A DNA stretch of 12,724 nt, taken from Echinococcus granulosus. Its lineage: Eukaryota > Platyhelminthes > Cestoda > Cyclophyllidea > Taeniidae. Under the pieces are notes generated by a model, which ran no database searches, was not told where the DNA came from, and saw nothing but the letters and a program-made list of their open reading frames with translations. The position numbers and the translations under genes were made by a program. Location of the stretch: NCBI RefSeq assembly GCF_000524195.1, contig NW_020170567.1, forward strand, positions 108,237 through 120,960. Direction: 5' to 3'. This document shows, piece after piece, positions 9,258 to 12,724 of the stretch (positions within the stretch are counted from its first letter, which is position 1; every line of letters starts with the position of its first letter).

Positions 9258-9621
9258 CTCTCCACTCCTGAAAATGACGGCAAGGGTGGATTGGCCACAG
9301 GTGGCTTCGTTGCCACGTCACTACACCCTATATCCACTACCATTCCTGGCCGCTTTCCTGAGCCCATTTCAGAGGCTAGTGAGTCTCTCGTGTTGCATTC
9401 ACCACCATTACTGAGTCCAGAGGTGGAATGTAAACTGCATCGAAGACAGGGGTCAAGGGGAGCCATGCCGATTGCAATGCAGCAATCATTAACGTCAAAG
9501 GGTGTGCAACCAACGCCAACACCGCCTGCGTTTTTGGCAACCCCATTGAATAGACGATCGGAGAAGGGGTCCTCCTCGATGTGCGCATGTTTACAAGCGG
9601 GTTTCTCAAGAAAGTTTAGAG
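9258..9621 (+). CDS. Candidate SLCO/OATP-like exon A, copy 2
   Basis: Identical to the exon at 2961-3324: 364 bases, phase 0 at the start and phase 1 at the end, encoding a Ser/Pro-rich hydrophilic loop. In this position it would follow exon B of copy 1, which ends in phase 1. Direct B-to-A splicing would therefore shift the frame. The copy is intact base for base, so the sequence gives no sign of which copy is original. The in-phase alternative donor GTGAGT recurs at 9379. Confidence 0.5.
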
Positions 9622-11254
9622 GTTTGTGTGTTTGCTACTGAAATTGATGCTGAAGTTGAGCATCAATTTGTTTTCGACTTGACCATTTGTTAATGCTTAC
9701 GAGCGGTCCTTTCACTGCTTTTTACTGTACTCGCTACTGAACATAATGTTTTGAGCAGTGTGTTCTTTGGTAAAGGTGGTAGAATTTGAAGCTTTTTTTA
9801 TTATTATACGTCCAATTCATTCAGAAATTTGGTCCTAATTCTTATTATTACCATCTGGATCATTCGGTTTTTACTGAAGGCAGTTTAATGCGTAATCACC
9901 AAATACAAAACGACCCAGGTGCAAACTGACCAATGGCATGCAAGATGTGAGGTCAGGTGTGACTCACCCGAGGCGTAGTGATGAGTTCATGACCAAGCTG
10001 TGCTCATTGAATATTCTTCCAGTCTCTGTGCGTAGGTCTAGGTTACAGAGGCTTCGAGGCTTTAAAAGTGTGTTAATTCGTGGTGGATAATCAGTCAGAA
10101 ACAACCGCTGCATAATCCATTTCATTAAAACAACTATTATAAATGTAATTTTGAACTTCACTCTTGTTAAGAGTTGTTAAAGTTACTAAAATCTGTGGTA
10201 AATTTGTCCAGCAAAAATGTCAAATAGGTCTGTGTAGTTGAGAGCCAATCACGGTGCAGCAATATTGTAGGCTTAACCAATGAGGTGCATCGGAAGTCAA
10301 GGAAGTTTTTTTTGTTCCACATAAAAAGTGTTCATTTTATGGAAATCGAATAAATCTTCTACCTGTAAATGTTCCTCGAATTCGCCATCTTGTAATTTTA
10401 AGACTTCACCAGCAACTAACTAACCAATTGAGTAGGCGAGTGTAACTTTTTTTGATATTTGATGACAAATTAATCTAAAATAAACAGAAGACTTTTGGGG
10501 AATGTCTATCGCATTGTAGACGGATGAAATCTTCGAAATTTACTGTCTTCTGCTAGGGTTACACAGATATTAAAGTTTTGATTCTAATTGTGGCTAATCG
10601 AACGGTAGTAATTCTTTCGAACCTCCTTTTGAAAAGAAGGCTTTTCTATGTAACCCCTTTTTATGAATTCTGATTACACGTAATAATTTTTGGTGGAATA
10701 AATAATTTCCCTAATTAAGCTCTTGGAAATCTCACTAATCACTTCTTATCATTCTCGATATGCGAATACTACAAGGATTACTATTAAACTGCGAATTTGA
10801 AGGTTTCTTACATGTTTTTTCCTTTTGAGTGAAATGAATCCTACTTTTAACACGTAAAAGCATCCAGATAGAGTAGATTATGTGAAATCAGGTTTAATCC
10901 AGTTTAAGAGACAGATTTCACACTATTTAGTGTAGTAGGTCTCATCATGCATCCTAACAATGGTCAATCGCGGTGACCTTCAAACATCGTTCGGGGAGAA
11001 TATTTAATTCGTGTGATTACCTTAAAGATCAATAATGTTGTGATAGTGACGCTAGTTTGGCCAATCAGATAATAGTTAGCAGGTCAAATGTATATTTGTC
11101 CATCCGGGATGATAGGACTTGTTTTAATTGAGTAGTCTTTTCCAAACTGCAATGATTGCCTCAAAATATGTAATCTCCCATTGGTAAACTTAGGACACTG
11201 ATCCATTTTGTATTTGATTAATGAATTGTTGCAATATGTTCATTTTTCTCGTAG
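9622..11254 (+). other. Intron between exons A and B, copy 2
   Basis: Duplicate of 3325-4957, with the same donor, acceptor, hairpin and absence of coding signal. Confidence 0.6.
9641..9669 (+). repeat. Intronic 11-bp perfect hairpin, copy 2
   Basis: Duplicate of the stem-loop at 3344-3372, again 19 bases inside the intron after the exon A donor. Confidence 0.6.
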
Positions 11255-11419
11255 GTCGAACCCGTGTTTTCTGGCGCGTTGTAACCAACCCTGTTTGGTT
11301 GGGAGTAACAGCCACCACGGTGACTGAGAACACCATCGTCTCTGCCTATCTTACCTACGCTGCCAAATACCTGCAGGCCCAGTTTCGCACACCTGCTCAT
11401 CTTGCAAGCATTCATACGG
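11255..11419 (+). CDS. SLCO/OATP-like exon B (transmembrane segment 7), copy 2
   Basis: Identical to 4958-5122, including the acceptor before it and the donor GTGGGT at 11420. Because the exon is phase 1 at both ends, B of copy 1 could be spliced to this B in frame if the second exon A were skipped. The product would carry segment 7 twice, an odd number of membrane crossings that would invert everything after it. A working transporter with that structure is unlikely. Confidence 0.72.
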
Positions 11420-11448
11420 GTGGGTGCTGTGTTGAAGTCATGGGTTAA

Positions 11449-11761
11449 AGGTCAAGTGAAGACTAGGCTTACTCTGTTTAGATATTCATGCGATAAATAG
11501 CGAGGCTCGTTTAACTCATAATTCTTATCAAACGAGCCAATGTCGTCAGATTTTGAACTCAAATTAGTATCCACCTTATTCGTTTGACATCAAAGTTACC
11601 AGGCCAAAAGGTCAACAGGGAGGTAAAAATGTTGTGTCCAAATTCACAAAAATGGGGGTTTATTTAAGCCTGAATTTATGTTTATTCAGTTGGGTTTGTT
11701 ATATCTTAAAGCTGGTTAACAGTCCTTTTTTCCATGTAGAAATTGTAAGGTCAAGAGGTCA
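11449..11761 (+). promoter_or_regulatory. Cluster of four AGGTCA half-sites, copy 2
   Basis: Duplicate of 5152-5464, including the DR2 pair at 11748-11761. Confidence 0.3.
11504..11538. repeat. 9-bp perfect inverted repeat, copy 2
   Basis: Duplicate of the GGCTCGTTT/AAACGAGCC inverted repeat at 5207-5241. Confidence 0.45.
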
Positions 11762-12102
11762 ATCGAAGGGTTGGATGATTAAAAGAAAAAAGAATTAGTT
11801 ATTTCTCAAGTGCGATCTTTAACGAGTCGTTTTAATTTGTTTCAAAAGACAAGGGAGGTACTCCAATATCGAGCCATCAAAACACAAGTGTGTATTTGGT
11901 TGCTGTCGCAGCGTTTATTTCAAAAAAGTTCTTTCAACGTATCAGTAATGCTAAATGACGCAAGTTGGTGTTGTTTTAAAGCTATTGCAAAATCTCAACA
12001 GGAAGGTCGGATTAACTTATCTTGAAACACGTAAATTTTGCTTCAATCAAAGCCCAAATCATAGGCGTCAAAATTGACGTAGTCTAGTGGCTTTCCCCTC
12101 TA

Positions 12103-12408
12103 CATCAAACAACCAATCAGGTTAGAAGTAATCTCTCTTTGAAGTACTGGCGAAAGTAGTCGTATTCTTCGCAGAGATCGGTAGATGCCGGGTCTAAGCT
12201 ACTCCCTCAAAGAACGTTGCAAAACATGAGAAGCTGGAAGGCGCTTTGTAATCAACAGGTACTGAGGAACTGGGAGACCAAGGGAGAACTCATTGCTATC
12301 AGCAATGTTACTAATTTGTGGGATATGGAAGGGGTTCACATAGCCAAATAGATAGCTGCAATAAGCACAATTCTCAGGCAATTCAATGGCTTCGTCATTA
12401 ATCCTTTC
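12103..12408 (-). other. Unrecognised minus-strand open stretch with in-frame TAG, copy 2
   Basis: Duplicate of 5806-6111. The internal TAG is at 12201-12199 on the minus strand and is unchanged between the copies. Confidence 0.2.
12291..12307. repeat. 7-bp perfect hairpin, copy 2
   Basis: Duplicate of CATTGCT/AGCAATG at 5994-6010. Confidence 0.35.
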
Positions 12409-12724
12409 TCAGTGAGACAAAATCCTGCCGGGAATTTAAATCTGGGAACATTTCCCCTACATAAGCAAAATAACCAAGCCCAATCCCAGCTATTCCTCCT
12501 TATGTCTCACTGTTACTTCGCATTTGACTATCTAACCTTAGTGCCAATAAGAGCGGATAAGCATCACGTGCAAAAATATTACTGGAGAAATATAGCGGAT
12601 GGGGTTGAGGACGAGACACACGATCTTCCACTCTCCCCTTGCTTAGCAGCATAACACAGAAACCATTTCTTATCACAAATTAGTCCGGCAACCGGTTAAG
12701 CATCAAACAATCCTCTCCCACTGG

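Larger units (their letters stand above)
6428..12724 (+). repeat. 6,297-bp direct tandem unit, copy 2
   Basis: This second copy starts immediately after copy 1 with no spacer and ends on the last base of the window. The sequence to its right is therefore unknown, and further copies cannot be excluded. Its contents repeat those of copy 1 at +6,297. Confidence 0.97.
11420..12724 (+). other. Downstream intron sequence, copy 2, to the window end
   Basis: Duplicate of 5123-6427 with no further recognisable exon. It ends exactly at the unit boundary, so the true right flank is not visible. Confidence 0.5.

Noticed and set aside
131..12724. Whole unit as a transposon, plasmid or CRISPR-like array
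   Set aside because: There are no terminal inverted or long terminal repeats, no transposase, integrase or replication gene, and no short regularly spaced repeats. The unit cuts through introns of a host-type gene.

Overview
The window looks like animal nuclear DNA, probably from an invertebrate and possibly a flatworm. It has no bacterial gene organisation: no long ORFs, no operons and no ribosome-binding-site pattern. Instead, short coding blocks with good splice signals sit in long, mostly AT-rich non-coding DNA. The flatworm suggestion is a weak inference. The animal assignment rests on one recognisable transporter exon.

Layout. Bases 1-130 are a unique left flank. From base 131 to the last base the window is one 6,297-bp unit present twice in direct tandem (131-6427 and 6428-12724). 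All stretches compared, including homopolymer runs, are identical, and every open frame recurs at a constant offset of 6,297 with the same translation. The window stops exactly where the second copy is complete. This could be a very recent segmental duplication, or an assembly artefact in which a loop was unrolled twice.

Within each unit, in order: about 280 bp of ordinary non-coding sequence; a block of about 2.1 kb that is clearly richer in G+C (about 410-2520) with no convincing gene; AT-rich intron-like sequence; a candidate exon of 364 bp (2961-3324, 'exon A'); an intron of 1,633 bp with an 11-bp hairpin close to its donor; a 165-bp exon (4958-5122, 'exon B'); and at least 1.3 kb of downstream intron with a cluster of AGGTCA motifs and, on the minus strand, an unrecognised open stretch broken by one TAG.

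Exons A and B appear to be consecutive internal exons of an organic-anion-transporting-polypeptide gene (SLCO/OATP family, major facilitator superfamily). Exon B encodes what looks like transmembrane segment 7. Exon A would encode part of the long, variable cytoplasmic loop before it. The splice phases fit: A ends in phase 1 and B begins and ends in phase 1. The other exons must lie outside the window. If the tandem duplication were real inside this gene, the order A-B-A-B would put B (ending in phase 1) before A (starting in phase 0) and break the reading frame. This favours an artefact, a pseudogenised copy or obligatory exon skipping.
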